Both the position numbers and the translations under genes were made by a program. Positions 51,215 through 59,801 of a DNA stretch of 64,000 bases are shown here, piece by piece; within the stretch, counting starts at the first letter, position 1; each line of letters starts with the position of its first letter. The notes under the pieces were generated by a model that did no database searches, was not told the DNA's origin, and worked only from the letters and a program-made list of their open reading frames with translations. The DNA is from Clostridiales bacterium 1_7_47FAA (GTDB lineage Bacteria; Bacillota; Clostridia; Lachnospirales; Lachnospiraceae): the NCBI GenBank assembly GCA_000155435.1, contig DS990260.1, positions 962,050 through 1,026,049 of the forward strand, given 5' to 3'.

Positions 51215-51822
51215 CTACTCTTCCTCGAAAATCTTTAATTTCTTGATAATTTCTTCTGGAGTAGGAAGTAACTCTTTCATGTTATCCGGCAAAGAAGAAC
51301 TTAACTGATATGTAGCTACGCCAATTGGTGCATTTGAACGTTTCAGTGCATACTCCACAAAGGTTTTATCTTTACTCTTACATATAATAATGCCAATTGA
51401 TGGATTTTCATCCGGAAATTTTGTTTGCCCATCCAACGCCGTCAGATACAGTTGCATTTTCCAGCATATTCAGCTTCAAATTCTCCAATTTTTAATTCAA
51501 TAGCAACCAAACTGCGTAAGCGAGTTTTACAGAGTCACAATATGTAAGATAAAAATTTCGCATTCTCCAAAGATTTGCAGCCGAATATCCCTTTGCACCA
51601 GGAAATTCTTTCTGCAGCTCATTTGAAAGAACCTGTACAATAGATTTTCCCCAGCCCTTTTCTTGTTGCTGTCGGTATATTTCCTCGCCTATTTCCCAGT
51701 ACAGATTTATCGTTTCTGCATTCATTAATTTCAAAACCTGATACTACTTTTTATTAATCAAATCCTTGATTTCATCTACCAAAGGCTGATAGCCAATTAT
51801 CTCTTTCAATTTGTTCCTCCAT
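51215..51822 (-). pseudogene. Broken DUF1016 (YhcG-type PDDEXK) nuclease gene, second copy
   Basis: Pieces in three frames follow the order of an intact YhcG protein: MEEQIERDNW, then GYQPLVDEIKDLINKK, stop, VLKLMNAETINLYWEIGEEI, NLWRMRNFYLTYCDSVKLA, then directly LRSLVAIELKIGEFEAEYAG, a one-base frameshift, and KMQLYLTALDGQ through the C-terminus KRSNAPIGVATYQLSSSLP. The central part between TYCD and LVAIELK is deleted, removing the catalytic Asp but keeping the ExK. At least two frameshifts and one stop are present. Dead. It differs in sequence from the first copy, so the two are separate genes. Confidence 0.85.
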
Positions 51823-51866
51823 AACTCGCACCAATGGTGCGAGAATTAACATTTTCAGTTTATCAC

Positions 51867-52133
51867 CTATACCTGAGACACTGCTTGAGTTTTATCTTCG
51901 TCTGTCGACCAGATACCCCCATCTATTCCAGGTGTCTTCTTACTTTTGTTTGTGATTACCCTCCTGACTGCCAGGGCTTTTGCATAGGATGAATTTGTAA
52001 TTAGCTTTTTAAGTCTCTTTACAAGTCTCTACTTATCAGAATGTACCGCCTTCACAATCCGTACCTGTAGTCTATTAATATACAATTCCGCCTGTTCCCA
52101 ATCAATCTCTTTCCATTTCAGCTTCCTGTATGT
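51867..52133 (-). pseudogene. Group II intron reverse-transcriptase fragment (N-terminus only)
   Basis: The minus strand reads KLKWKEIDWEQAELYINRLQ, VRIVKAVHSDK, an amber codon where Trp is normal, then RLVKRLKKLI, SSYAKALAVRRVITNKSKKT and PGIDGGIWSTDEDK. This is the N-terminal RT domain of a bacterial group II intron protein. The finger/palm, maturase and endonuclease parts and the intron RNA domains V and VI are absent. Its first codons overlap the 3' end of the fliB-like gene in a different frame, so insertion probably replaced the original end of that gene. Confidence 0.85.
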
Positions 52134-53310
52134 CTGCGCTGTTCACCGCGTTCAGCAGATGCTCCAGTGAAAACGCCTTCCCCTTCGCCATCCAGTCCTC
52201 CAGGCGTCCCTTATTGATATCTGAATGCTCCACCTCCCTTGAGAAGCGGTGGGCAACATCCACAAAATCCAGGAATTCCAGCTGTCTCCCATTCTGCTGC
52301 CAGACAGCCAGCGCCAGTTCCTCAATTAACAGGGTGCAGGCTGCAGCCATTTTCATTTTCCTGAAAGGACTGTTGTTATAGACCGCGCCGCAGAAATAGG
52401 TAAATACAAAGTAAACCATGAGCTGTTCCCTCCACAGCGGCAGTTTCTTTCCCGCCGGACCATTCAGGAACGCCGTCCTCATTTCCCCATACACAGTCTC
52501 CCCTTCACCGTACAGGGTCCTGTCCGCCCGGCTGGCAAAGTCCGGCCAGTCCTGTCCCAGGACCTCCAGATCCTTAAAAATCCCGAACATCTCCTTCATG
52601 ATTCCATAACGCGCCACCTGGGTCATCCGGTAATCCGCCAGTTTCCTATGGAAAAATCCGTCCCGCTCCTGTATCGCACGGTAATCATCACTGCTGCCTG
52701 CGTACCGCATGAGCAGTGCATCCGCATCAAACAGGCGCCCCTGCCGTATGCGCCGCTCCAGGTCATGGGCCAGTGCAAGGCATATGGAAATACGCATGCT
52801 GATGTCCATTGACCTGTCCTGCAGTAAGGACAACGCCAGCTCCCGTGTATCCATCAGCTTTGTATAAAGGAAAAAATCAAAATCTTCATAAGATTCCGCC
52901 TTCCCGTCCTCCTTTGTGATGAACCGCACCGGCTCCTCACAGCCCAGGATAAGCTTTGCCGCCTCAATGCAGGACATGCACAGGGATATTTCCCTACATC
53001 CCTCAAACTCCTCAATGTGTCTTGGATAGGTGCGGCAGGTCCTGCAAAGGTTCTCCGGCCCTGTCTCGGCGTAGATATCACAGAGGTTTTCTTCATTTAA
53101 AAATGCACACCGCCCCTCATACTGCCTGAATGAGGCTTCCTTCCAGTTAATGGAGTTGTGAAGGCGGTTTCCAAATGGGCCTTTCATCTGCCGGTAGTTC
53201 TCCAGCGCCTTCCTGTCAATCATGATGGCCCACCCGGCGCAGCAGGTATCCATACAGCCGGATGCGATGCACCGGAATTGTTTATAATAGTGCGGGATTG
53301 TGTATATCAT
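52102..53310 (-). CDS. FliB-like flagellin lysine-N-methylase
   Basis: A 402-residue cysteine-rich protein of the FliB family. The N-terminal third carries many cysteines: FRCIASGCMDTCCAGW, RCAFLNEENLCDIYA, NLCRTCRTYPR and LCMSCIEAA, which suggest a metal or Fe-S cluster. FliB methylates flagellin lysines in enterics, but homologues are common in non-flagellated clostridia, and no flagellin is in this window. Start overlaps the ogt stop as ATGA. The last ten or so codons overlap the group II intron relic and are probably not original. Confidence 0.82.
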   Translation of the reverse strand: MIYTIPHYYKQFRCIASGCMDTCCAGWAIMIDRKALENYRQMKGPFGNRLHNSINWKEASFRQYEGRCAFLNEENLCDIYAETGPENLCRTCRTYPRHIEEFEGCREISLCMSCIEAAKLILGCEEPVRFITKEDGKAESYEDFDFFLYTKLMDTRELALSLLQDRSMDISMRISICLALAHDLERRIRQGRLFDADALLMRYAGSSDDYRAIQERDGFFHRKLADYRMTQVARYGIMKEMFGIFKDLEVLGQDWPDFASRADRTLYGEGETVYGEMRTAFLNGPAGKKLPLWREQLMVYFVFTYFCGAVYNNSPFRKMKMAAACTLLIEELALAVWQQNGRQLEFLDFVDVAHRFSREVEHSDINKGRLEDWMAKGKAFSLEHLLNAVNSADIQEAEMERD

Positions 53311-53873
53311 TCGCCTCTCCTGCCTTCCAGCTCCAGAAGCATTTTCTTCACATCCATCCCAGCCGCATAGCCGGTAAGGCTGCCGTCCGCCCCCATGACC
53401 CGGTGGCAGGGAATCATGATGGATATGGGATTATGTCCCACTGCCCCGCCCACGGCCTGGGCCGACATGGTGGGCCTTCCCAGTGACTCCGCCACTTTCC
53501 TGGCGATTTCGCCGTAGGTTGTGCTTCTGCCATATGGGATTTCACATAATATCTTCCATACCATCTGCCGGAACGCGCTGCCCTGGGGTTCAAGGCTTGG
53601 AAGGAATCCAGGCTCCTTGCCCTTAAAATATGCATCCAGCCAGGTCCTTGCCTCATCAAACACGGGAAGTTCCGCTTTTTCTTCATACAGACCCGGAACC
53701 CTTTCTGATTCCTTAAGCTTCCACACCCCGCCGTCAATACGCTCCAGCATGTTACGGTTCAGCGTGCTTCCATAATATTTCTGTCCCTCTATCCACAGGC
53801 CTGTTATGCTCTTCCCATTGCTGGAAAGGGTGAGAAGTCCTGCGGGGGAAGGTATTTTACATATGTATACCAT
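53307..53873 (-). CDS. ogt: Methylated-DNA-protein cysteine methyltransferase
   Basis: Repairs O6-methylguanine by moving the methyl group to its own cysteine. It has 188 residues. The active site is SIMIPCHRVMGADGSLTGYA (PCHRV), preceded by the helix-turn-helix around YGRSTTYGEIARKVAESLGR and the arginine finger region. ATG at 53873 is taken, as the ATG at 53882 is only one base from the GGAG. It is operonic with the fliB-like gene by a four-base overlap. Confidence 0.93.
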   Translation of the reverse strand: MVYICKIPSPAGLLTLSSNGKSITGLWIEGQKYYGSTLNRNMLERIDGGVWKLKESERVPGLYEEKAELPVFDEARTWLDAYFKGKEPGFLPSLEPQGSAFRQMVWKILCEIPYGRSTTYGEIARKVAESLGRPTMSAQAVGGAVGHNPISIMIPCHRVMGADGSLTGYAAGMDVKKMLLELEGRRGE

Positions 53874-53937
53874 ATAAGCCATTCTCCTTTTCTTCTATCA
53901 TGTTTCCTTCCGTTACCTTATCCTTATCTGAGCTTCC

Positions 53938-54537
53938 TCACAGGAATGTATTCTCCCTGACGCCTGGAAGCAGGTCATAAATCCCGCATCCCATCCGCTC
54001 CTCAAAATACTCCTTGATTCCCAGTATCTTCTTCCATCTGGGCACTGTGGAGGGGTGCGTCCCGTATCTCAGGGTCACGTCCACAAACCGCTTCTCCAGA
54101 AGGCAGAACCCGCTGGGCAGGGCCAGGGAATCGCATAACTGCACCAGACGGTCATAATCATCATACACCGCTGATTCGATGAATTGTTTCATGAACTGCC
54201 GGTCCTCCTCAGGCATATCGAATACGCCGATGGATGTCCCTATGTCCTGAATCATGAAGGCATGGCTGATGCAGATTTTAGCCGCCTCATCCCACCCATG
54301 CTCCATGCATCTGCGGTATCCCTCTATCAGGTGGCGTTCCGATATCCGGCCCGGAAACCGGCCCACGTCATGGAGAAGCCCCGCCACGTAGGCGTGTTCG
54401 TTGTCAAGCCATCCGCACCGGGATGCGATATATTCACAGGCCATGGCCACATATCTGGAATGGTCCACCCAGATTCCCGGATTCTGTTCCCCGGCCCATA
54501 CCAGTTCTTCCTCAGCCCGTTTTCTGTCTGGCAGCAT
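53938..54537 (-). CDS. HD-domain protein
   Basis: A 199-residue metal-dependent phosphohydrolase-like protein. The HD signature is seen as HSRYVAMACEY, AYVAGLLHDVGRFPG (HD), HLIEGYRRCMEHGW and a later YDDYDRLVQLCDSLALP with the distal Asp. It may act on nucleotides or on a tRNA or cyclic nucleotide; the family is too broad to say. AAGGAGG lies before the ATG. It is followed by ogt in the same direction with 64 bases between. Confidence 0.8.
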   Translation of the reverse strand: MLPDRKRAEEELVWAGEQNPGIWVDHSRYVAMACEYIASRCGWLDNEHAYVAGLLHDVGRFPGRISERHLIEGYRRCMEHGWDEAAKICISHAFMIQDIGTSIGVFDMPEEDRQFMKQFIESAVYDDYDRLVQLCDSLALPSGFCLLEKRFVDVTLRYGTHPSTVPRWKKILGIKEYFEERMGCGIYDLLPGVRENTFL

Positions 54538-54726
54538 GATAAACCTCCTTGTTGTATATACCAGGGTGTGTTTTCATTTTCCCAATATCTCTGTTCATTG
54601 TACTACCAAAAGGGATGAAGGGCTACTCTTTTTATTGTATTATATCCCTGCCTATTATATCTCTGTGTTCCATACCATATGGACATGCGGATGGCAGGAA
54701 TGGATTTTCAACATCCCTTAACACGG

Positions 54727-54764
54727 AAAAAGCCGCCGGACGTCCCAACAGACGGCCCGGCGGC
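54727..54764 (-). terminator. Intrinsic terminator after the enolase fragment
   Basis: On the minus strand a GCCGCCGGGCCGTC / GACGTCCGGCGGC stem with a six-base loop runs into TTTTTCC. It is the surviving terminator of the deleted operon at 54.8-55.4 kb. Confidence 0.85.
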
Positions 54765-54798
54765 CACATCATCATATCATCACACCTGCGGGAACCCT

Positions 54799-55029
54799 TT
54801 ATTCCCCCACATAGTACTCCTTCACCTCATATTCCCTCAGCGCCTCTTCATCCGGCTCAAATCCCAGTCCCGGCTTCTGGGGCGCATGCATGTATCCGTC
54901 CTTGTCAATGAGCACCCGGTCCTCTTCCCTGAGGATATAATCCCGGCGGTCCACGGTCCACGAACAGGGCCGTATGTTCGGACTTGCCGGGGGTATCCGC
55001 GGTATCAGTGGCATCATAGCCAGCTTCAT
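54799..55029 (-). pseudogene. C-terminal fragment of an enolase-superfamily (mandelate racemase type) gene
   Basis: About 70 residues ending LIDKDGYMHAPQKPGLGFEP DEEALREY are the last part of a mandelate-racemase/muconate-lactonising enzyme: the SWTVDRRDYILREE strand and the conserved DGY(M)HxPxxPGLG. The barrel with the KxK base, metal ligands and His/Asp dyad is missing. The fragment is joined directly to an MFS gene fragment. It is not part of the intact enolase gene at 59802. Confidence 0.8.
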
Positions 55030-55424
55030 CGTTTCGTCACTACCCAGAAACGCACTGTTTTCACAAATGCGGACCAGTATGTAAGGATGGTCGTAACGCC
55101 CATCAGCCCGAAAATAACCTTAATCATACCGAATGACGGCATGGTGGAGCACCACAATGACAGCACCCCGCTGCCTATGAACGATAGGGTCAGCAGCTTT
55201 TTATAAGATACCTTATCCGCCAGGATACCGCCCGGCAGATAGCTGATCAGGGCCACGGTCCCGTAGATGGAGCTGATGGTGCCAAGCTGGGTATTGGTAA
55301 TCTGGAATCCCGACAACATGGCGTCATAAAATGCCTCCCTCATGTAGGCAACCTTGTAAATCACACCCGCCCCCAGTGCAATCACGGTCAGAAGAAAATA
55401 CTTTTTGAATGTTTCACCTTTCAT
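55026..55424 (-). pseudogene. N-terminal fragment of an MFS transporter gene
   Basis: Only the first four helices of a major facilitator are present: MKGETFKKYFLLTVIALGAG, a helix with QLGTISSIYGTVALISYLPG, the loop motif GILADKVSYKKLLT and FGLMGVTTILTYWSAFVKTVR. After KTVR the frame is lost by one base: FLGSDE, which would continue the MFS sequence, is in the other phase. The protein then fuses to the enolase fragment. AAGGTG stands before the ATG at 55424, so a dead peptide could still be made. Confidence 0.8.
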
Positions 55425-55715
55425 ACATTTCACCTTCCCTAATTATTATTCAGCATTTTCACATCCGTATATGGAATGTTTAATACCCTGGGCCTATATT
55501 AGCAGTTATTACCTGATCCATGTGGTTCCGTAGCATAATATTATCTATTTTGTTGCAACTTTGATGCATTTCCAGAAAATGTATGGGTTTTATTGATATC
55601 AGACAGCCCCATCTCCTGCTTCCCATCCGGCCTGGATCCTGATATGATTATAAGTATCATGAACAAACAGATAAGCTGGGGCATGTTTGAAATGCCTCAG
55701 GAAAGGAGCCACTGC

Positions 55716-56858
55716 ATGAGATACAGAAAACTGGGCGGCACAGGACTTGAGGTAAGCGAGATCGGACTGGGGGCGGAATGGCTGGAACGCCATGATACAG
55801 AAGAGGTGAGGCAGGTTGTTGCCTATTGTGAGGAAAAGGGAATCAATATACTGGACTGCTGGATGTCGGAGCCGAATGTCCGCTCCAACATCGGGGCCGC
55901 CATCAGGGGCCGCAGGGAGCGCTGGATCATCCAGGGACACCTGGGTTCCACCTGGCAGGACGGCCAATATGTGAGGACCAGGGACCTTGAGAAGGCCAAG
56001 CTGGCATTTGCAGACCTACTGGAACGCCTTGGGACGGATTATATTGATCTGGGGATGATCCACTTTGTGGATGAAACCGCGGAATACCACAGGATCATGG
56101 ACGGGGAGTTTTACGCCTATGCAAAGGAACTGAAGGAGCAGGGCGTAATCCGGCACATCGGCATGAGCACGCATAATCCGGCTGTTGCAAAGCTGGCAGC
56201 GGAGAGCAGGCGGATTGAGATGATCCTCTTCAGCATCAATCCGGCCTTTGACATGCTGCCTGCCAGCGAGAACATGGAGGATTATTTTAAGGAAACTTAC
56301 GATGAGCAGTTAGGCGGGATTGCGCCGGAACGGGCAGAACTGTACAAGATCTGTGAAAAGAACAACATCGGGATCACGGTGATGAAGGGTTATGCGGGCG
56401 GACGGCTGTTCTCAGCAGAAACCTCACCCTTCGGCGTGGCGCTGACCCCGGTACAGTGCCTGCATTACGCCCTGACCAGGCCCGGGGTTGCCAGCGTGAT
56501 GGTTGGATATGATACCGTAGGGCATGTGGACGAGGCGGTTGCATACGAGACCGCCACCGAAGAAGAAAAAGACTATGCCACCGTACTGTCCAAGGCGCCC
56601 GCCCATGCCTATTACGGGCAATGCACCTACTGCGGCCACTGCGCGCCCTGCCCGGCCGGCATCGACATCGCGATGGTCAATAAATTGTATGACCTGGCTG
56701 TGATGCAGCCGGAGGTCCCTGCCGCGCTGAAAGCCCATTATGATGGACTGTCTGCCAACGGCAAGGACTGTGTCGGCTGTAAGGGATGCGAGGAACGGTG
56801 TCCGTTCGGGGTGGCTGTGGCTGAAAGGATGGAACAGGCGGCTGATCTGTTCCGGTAA
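55716..56858 (+). CDS. Aldo/keto reductase with C-terminal 4Fe-4S ferredoxin domain
   Basis: A 380-residue oxidoreductase. The AKR barrel occupies about 1-270: MRYRKLGGTGLEVSEIGLGA, NILDCWMSEPNVRSNIG, the active-site region DYIDLGMIHFVDE and GVIRHIGMSTHNP. The C-terminus adds ferredoxin-type cysteines, CTYCGHCAPCPAGID and CVGCKGCEERCPFG, enough for two 4Fe-4S clusters. Such fusions are common in anaerobes and probably couple NAD(P)H to an Fe-S electron carrier. The start at 55716 has GGAAAGGAG upstream. It converges on the TRAP operon. Confidence 0.9.
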   Translation: MRYRKLGGTGLEVSEIGLGAEWLERHDTEEVRQVVAYCEEKGINILDCWMSEPNVRSNIGAAIRGRRERWIIQGHLGSTWQDGQYVRTRDLEKAKLAFADLLERLGTDYIDLGMIHFVDETAEYHRIMDGEFYAYAKELKEQGVIRHIGMSTHNPAVAKLAAESRRIEMILFSINPAFDMLPASENMEDYFKETYDEQLGGIAPERAELYKICEKNNIGITVMKGYAGGRLFSAETSPFGVALTPVQCLHYALTRPGVASVMVGYDTVGHVDEAVAYETATEEEKDYATVLSKAPAHAYYGQCTYCGHCAPCPAGIDIAMVNKLYDLAVMQPEVPAALKAHYDGLSANGKDCVGCKGCEERCPFGVAVAERMEQAADLFR

Positions 56859-56923
56859 TTCCGTCCGGGCCAGCCCTTTCATAATCCTCTTAATGATGGC
56901 TGTGAAGCCTGGGCACATCTACA

Positions 56924-58195
56924 TTAATAAGGCACAGGCAGCCCGGGATTCACCGCCATCAGATATGTATACACAATAATCAGCAGGATAACCCCGGCGG
57001 ACACAACGATATACGGGATGATTGCTTTTGATATCTTTTCAATGGATACGCCGGACACGCCGGACAGCACAAACAGCACCATCCCCACCGGAGGCGTTAC
57101 CAGGCCGATCAGGAGGTTCAGTACCATTATGATGCCGAACATGACCGGGTCAATCCCAAGCGCCGTGATGAACGGAAGCAGTACCGGCGTCATGATGACA
57201 ATTGCCGGGGTAATATCCATGAACAGGCCGATGAACAGCAGTATGACGCTGACAATGACAAGGGCCATCATCGGGTTATCCGTCAGATTCATTAAATATA
57301 CCGCCACGGTCTGGGGTATCTGTGAAAATGTTAGGATCCATGAAAACAGTGTGGCCGATGCAATGATGAACAGCACCCCAACCGTCACATCCAATGTCTG
57401 CCGGATTACGGACGGCAGCTCCTTCAGCGTGATGCTCTTATATAAAAATCCCAGAAGTATCCCGTATACAACGGCTATGACCGCTGCTTCCGTCGGCGTG
57501 AAAATCCCGGCAATGATCCCTCCCCTGATGATTACAGGAAGAAGCAGCGCCCAAAAAGACCATTTCAGGCATTTCCATATTTCTTTTAATGTCGCCCGTT
57601 TCCGCTTTTCATAGCCCTTGTTCTTACAGATGCAATAGTTAACAGCCATCATTGCAATAGCCAGCAGGATTCCCGGAAGGATTCCTGCCGTAAACAGGTC
57701 CCCTACCGATACGGAAGCAGTAACGCCGAAAATAACCAGCGGAACGCTTGGGGGGATGACAGGTCCGATCAGGGAGGATGCCCCTGTTACTGCCAGGGAA
57801 AAATCATCATCATAGCCTCCGTCCTTCATGGCCTGCAGCTCAATTGCCCCCAGTCCCCCTGTGTCCGCGATTGCACTGCCGCTCATCCCTGCAAAAATCA
57901 CGCTGGCCAACACATTGGAATGTGCCAGCCCGCCTGTAAAATGCCCTACCAGATGGTCTGCAAAGGAGAATATACGCTTTGTGATTCCTCCCTGGTTCAT
58001 GATATTTCCCGCAAGGACAAAAAAGGCAACGGCCAATAAGGGAAAGGAATCCACCCCCGCAGCAAGCCTTTGGGCAATCAGTTCCAACGGCAGTCCATAG
58101 ACCACCATATATGCCACCGAGCTGATGAACATGCTCATGGCAATGGACGCTCCCATTAACAGCAGCAGGAAAAAAAGTCCAAATAAAATCAGCAT
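56924..58195 (-). CDS. dctM: TRAP transporter large permease (DctM type)
   Basis: Twelve-helix large membrane subunit of a tripartite ATP-independent transporter, 423 residues. Family segments include LLMGASIAMSMFISSVAYMV, PLLAVAFFVLAGNIMNQGGI, ASSLIGPVIPPSVPLVIFGV and LLIGLVTPPVGMVLFVLSGV. Its start overlaps the dctQ stop by seven bases, with GGAGG in dctQ. It uses a sodium gradient with the small permease and the binding protein encoded upstream. It is the last gene of the enolase-TRAP operon. Confidence 0.94.
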   Translation of the reverse strand: MLILFGLFFLLLLMGASIAMSMFISSVAYMVVYGLPLELIAQRLAAGVDSFPLLAVAFFVLAGNIMNQGGITKRIFSFADHLVGHFTGGLAHSNVLASVIFAGMSGSAIADTGGLGAIELQAMKDGGYDDDFSLAVTGASSLIGPVIPPSVPLVIFGVTASVSVGDLFTAGILPGILLAIAMMAVNYCICKNKGYEKRKRATLKEIWKCLKWSFWALLLPVIIRGGIIAGIFTPTEAAVIAVVYGILLGFLYKSITLKELPSVIRQTLDVTVGVLFIIASATLFSWILTFSQIPQTVAVYLMNLTDNPMMALVIVSVILLFIGLFMDITPAIVIMTPVLLPFITALGIDPVMFGIIMVLNLLIGLVTPPVGMVLFVLSGVSGVSIEKISKAIIPYIVVSAGVILLIIVYTYLMAVNPGLPVPY

Positions 58196-58674
58196 CCGTC
58201 TTTCCTCCTTTGCAGTATTTTCCTGATATCGCTGACAATCATGCCCATGTCGTATGCCATGTAAATCACAGCCCCCACCGGTATGACCAGGTAGACCAGC
58301 TGCATGGGCAGCTCCATTGCAGTAGAGACAACATTCTGGTGGGCAAGAAACTGCAGGGAGGTCCGAAACAGCACTATGAATGCCAGGAATCCCGCCACAT
58401 CCACAATCAGTCCGCAGAGTGCCTTAAGGACCGGTGGCAGCCTGTCCTTAAGGAGCGTCATCCCGATATGGGAACCTCTGCGGATCCCGTATCCAATACC
58501 AAGGAACGTAATCCATATCTGGAGATACCTTGCCAGCTCCTCAGCCCATTTGAGAGGAGCCGAAAAAAAGGTGCGCATGATAATCTGGACAAACAGAACG
58601 ATTCCCATCACGGCAAGGCACAATATCAAAGAATATTCTTCCAGTTTATGTAAGCCACTAATCAACCTTTTCAT
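58189..58674 (-). CDS. dctQ: TRAP transporter small permease (DctQ type)
   Basis: A 161-residue protein with four membrane helices. Family parts are EEYSLILCLAVMGIVLFVQI, FFSAPLKWAEELARYLQIWI (with the conserved W-x-EE-x-x-R) and YGIRRGSHIGMTLLKDRLPP. The start is preceded by AGGTAGG. It connects DctP and DctM and is encoded between them. Confidence 0.93.
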   Translation of the reverse strand: MKRLISGLHKLEEYSLILCLAVMGIVLFVQIIMRTFFSAPLKWAEELARYLQIWITFLGIGYGIRRGSHIGMTLLKDRLPPVLKALCGLIVDVAGFLAFIVLFRTSLQFLAHQNVVSTAMELPMQLVYLVIPVGAVIYMAYDMGMIVSDIRKILQRRKDGC

Positions 58675-58682
58675 AACCTACC

Positions 58683-59780
58683 TCATTCAACGGCGCGTAT
58701 CTTATCAACAAGTTCCTGGTCAAAACCATCATATATGAACGCCGTCATTTCCCTGAATGCTTCTTTGTCCACATCGTCAATGATTTCCATACCGTTGGCC
58801 TCCAGCTGCCGGATATATGTATCCTCAGCCTCAAATGCCTTATCATCAATCCATGCCGACGCTTCCCTGGCAGCCTCGGTTACCGCCGTCCTGTAAGTCT
58901 CAGGCATGGATTCCAATGTCTTCGTGCTGGCGTAAAGGGCATTGGCCCCCATAATATGCTCTGTCTTAATAAGGTAATGCTGGACCTGGTCGAATTTATT
59001 GGCAGCAATTGTGGCCAGTGGATTCTCCTGCCCGTCAATGACCCCCTGCTGCAGGGAAAGGAAGACTTCGCTGAAAGCCATGGGAGTTGCCACTGCCCCC
59101 ATTGCAGTCAGGGTGTCAATATAAAGCTTCTGGTCCGGCACCCGTATGTTAAGCCCCTTCATGTCTTCCGGGCCGGACACCGGCTTGTCCTTTGTTGTCA
59201 GATACCTGGCTCCATAGTAAAATGCCCCGATTCCCCTGGCTCCCATGTGTTCTTCCATTTCATCAAACATGGAATACACCGCATCGCTGTTTAAAATCCG
59301 TACCAGATGTTCCCTGTCATCCGCAATATACGGAGCGTCCAGGATTCCTATGTCCTGATACTTTTTCGCCGGTTCCCCAAATCCAATGATTGCAAAGTCA
59401 ATGGAGCCGATTTCCACTGCGTCGAATATCTCCTTTTCATTCCCAAGCTGGGAAGCAGGAAACACACTCACGGTCACATGACCATCTGTCTTTTCCTTTA
59501 CAAGCCTTGCAAACTCCTCCGCCCCCATTCCGTTCGGATGGTCGATGGGCATGATATGGGCAAGCTTCAGTTCAGCGTGATAATCGTTTCCTGCTTCCGC
59601 AGCAGCCCCGCTGGTTCCGGCCCCGTCAGCCACGGCGCTGCCGGGATTTTTCCCCGCGCCCCCTGCCCCACTGCCTGCCGAACCGCACCCCATCAGTGAA
59701 ATACTGCATGCACAGGCCATGATTCCTGCCGCAAGACGCCTCATATGTTTCTTCCTCCATACATTTAACTGCTTTGACAT
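58683..59780 (-). CDS. dctP: TRAP transporter substrate-binding lipoprotein (DctP type)
   Basis: Extracytoplasmic binding protein, 365 residues. The lipoprotein signal ends ACSISLMGCGSAGSG with Cys32 the likely lipidated residue, then a Gly/Ala-rich linker, then the DctP fold: ELKLAHIMPIDHPNGMGAEE, HVTVSVFPASQLGNEKEIFD, LNIRVPDQKLYIDTLTAMGA and the conserved FSEVFLSLQQGVIDGQENPL, whose Arg and Asn/Glu bind a carboxylate. The ligand is probably a sugar acid, given the enolase-superfamily enzyme encoded upstream. Confidence 0.93.
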   Translation of the reverse strand: MSKQLNVWRKKHMRRLAAGIMACACSISLMGCGSAGSGAGGAGKNPGSAVADGAGTSGAAAEAGNDYHAELKLAHIMPIDHPNGMGAEEFARLVKEKTDGHVTVSVFPASQLGNEKEIFDAVEIGSIDFAIIGFGEPAKKYQDIGILDAPYIADDREHLVRILNSDAVYSMFDEMEEHMGARGIGAFYYGARYLTTKDKPVSGPEDMKGLNIRVPDQKLYIDTLTAMGAVATPMAFSEVFLSLQQGVIDGQENPLATIAANKFDQVQHYLIKTEHIMGANALYASTKTLESMPETYRTAVTEAAREASAWIDDKAFEAEDTYIRQLEANGMEIIDDVDKEAFREMTAFIYDGFDQELVDKIRAVE

Positions 59781-59801
59781 AAACCCCTTCTCCTTTCATA
59801 T

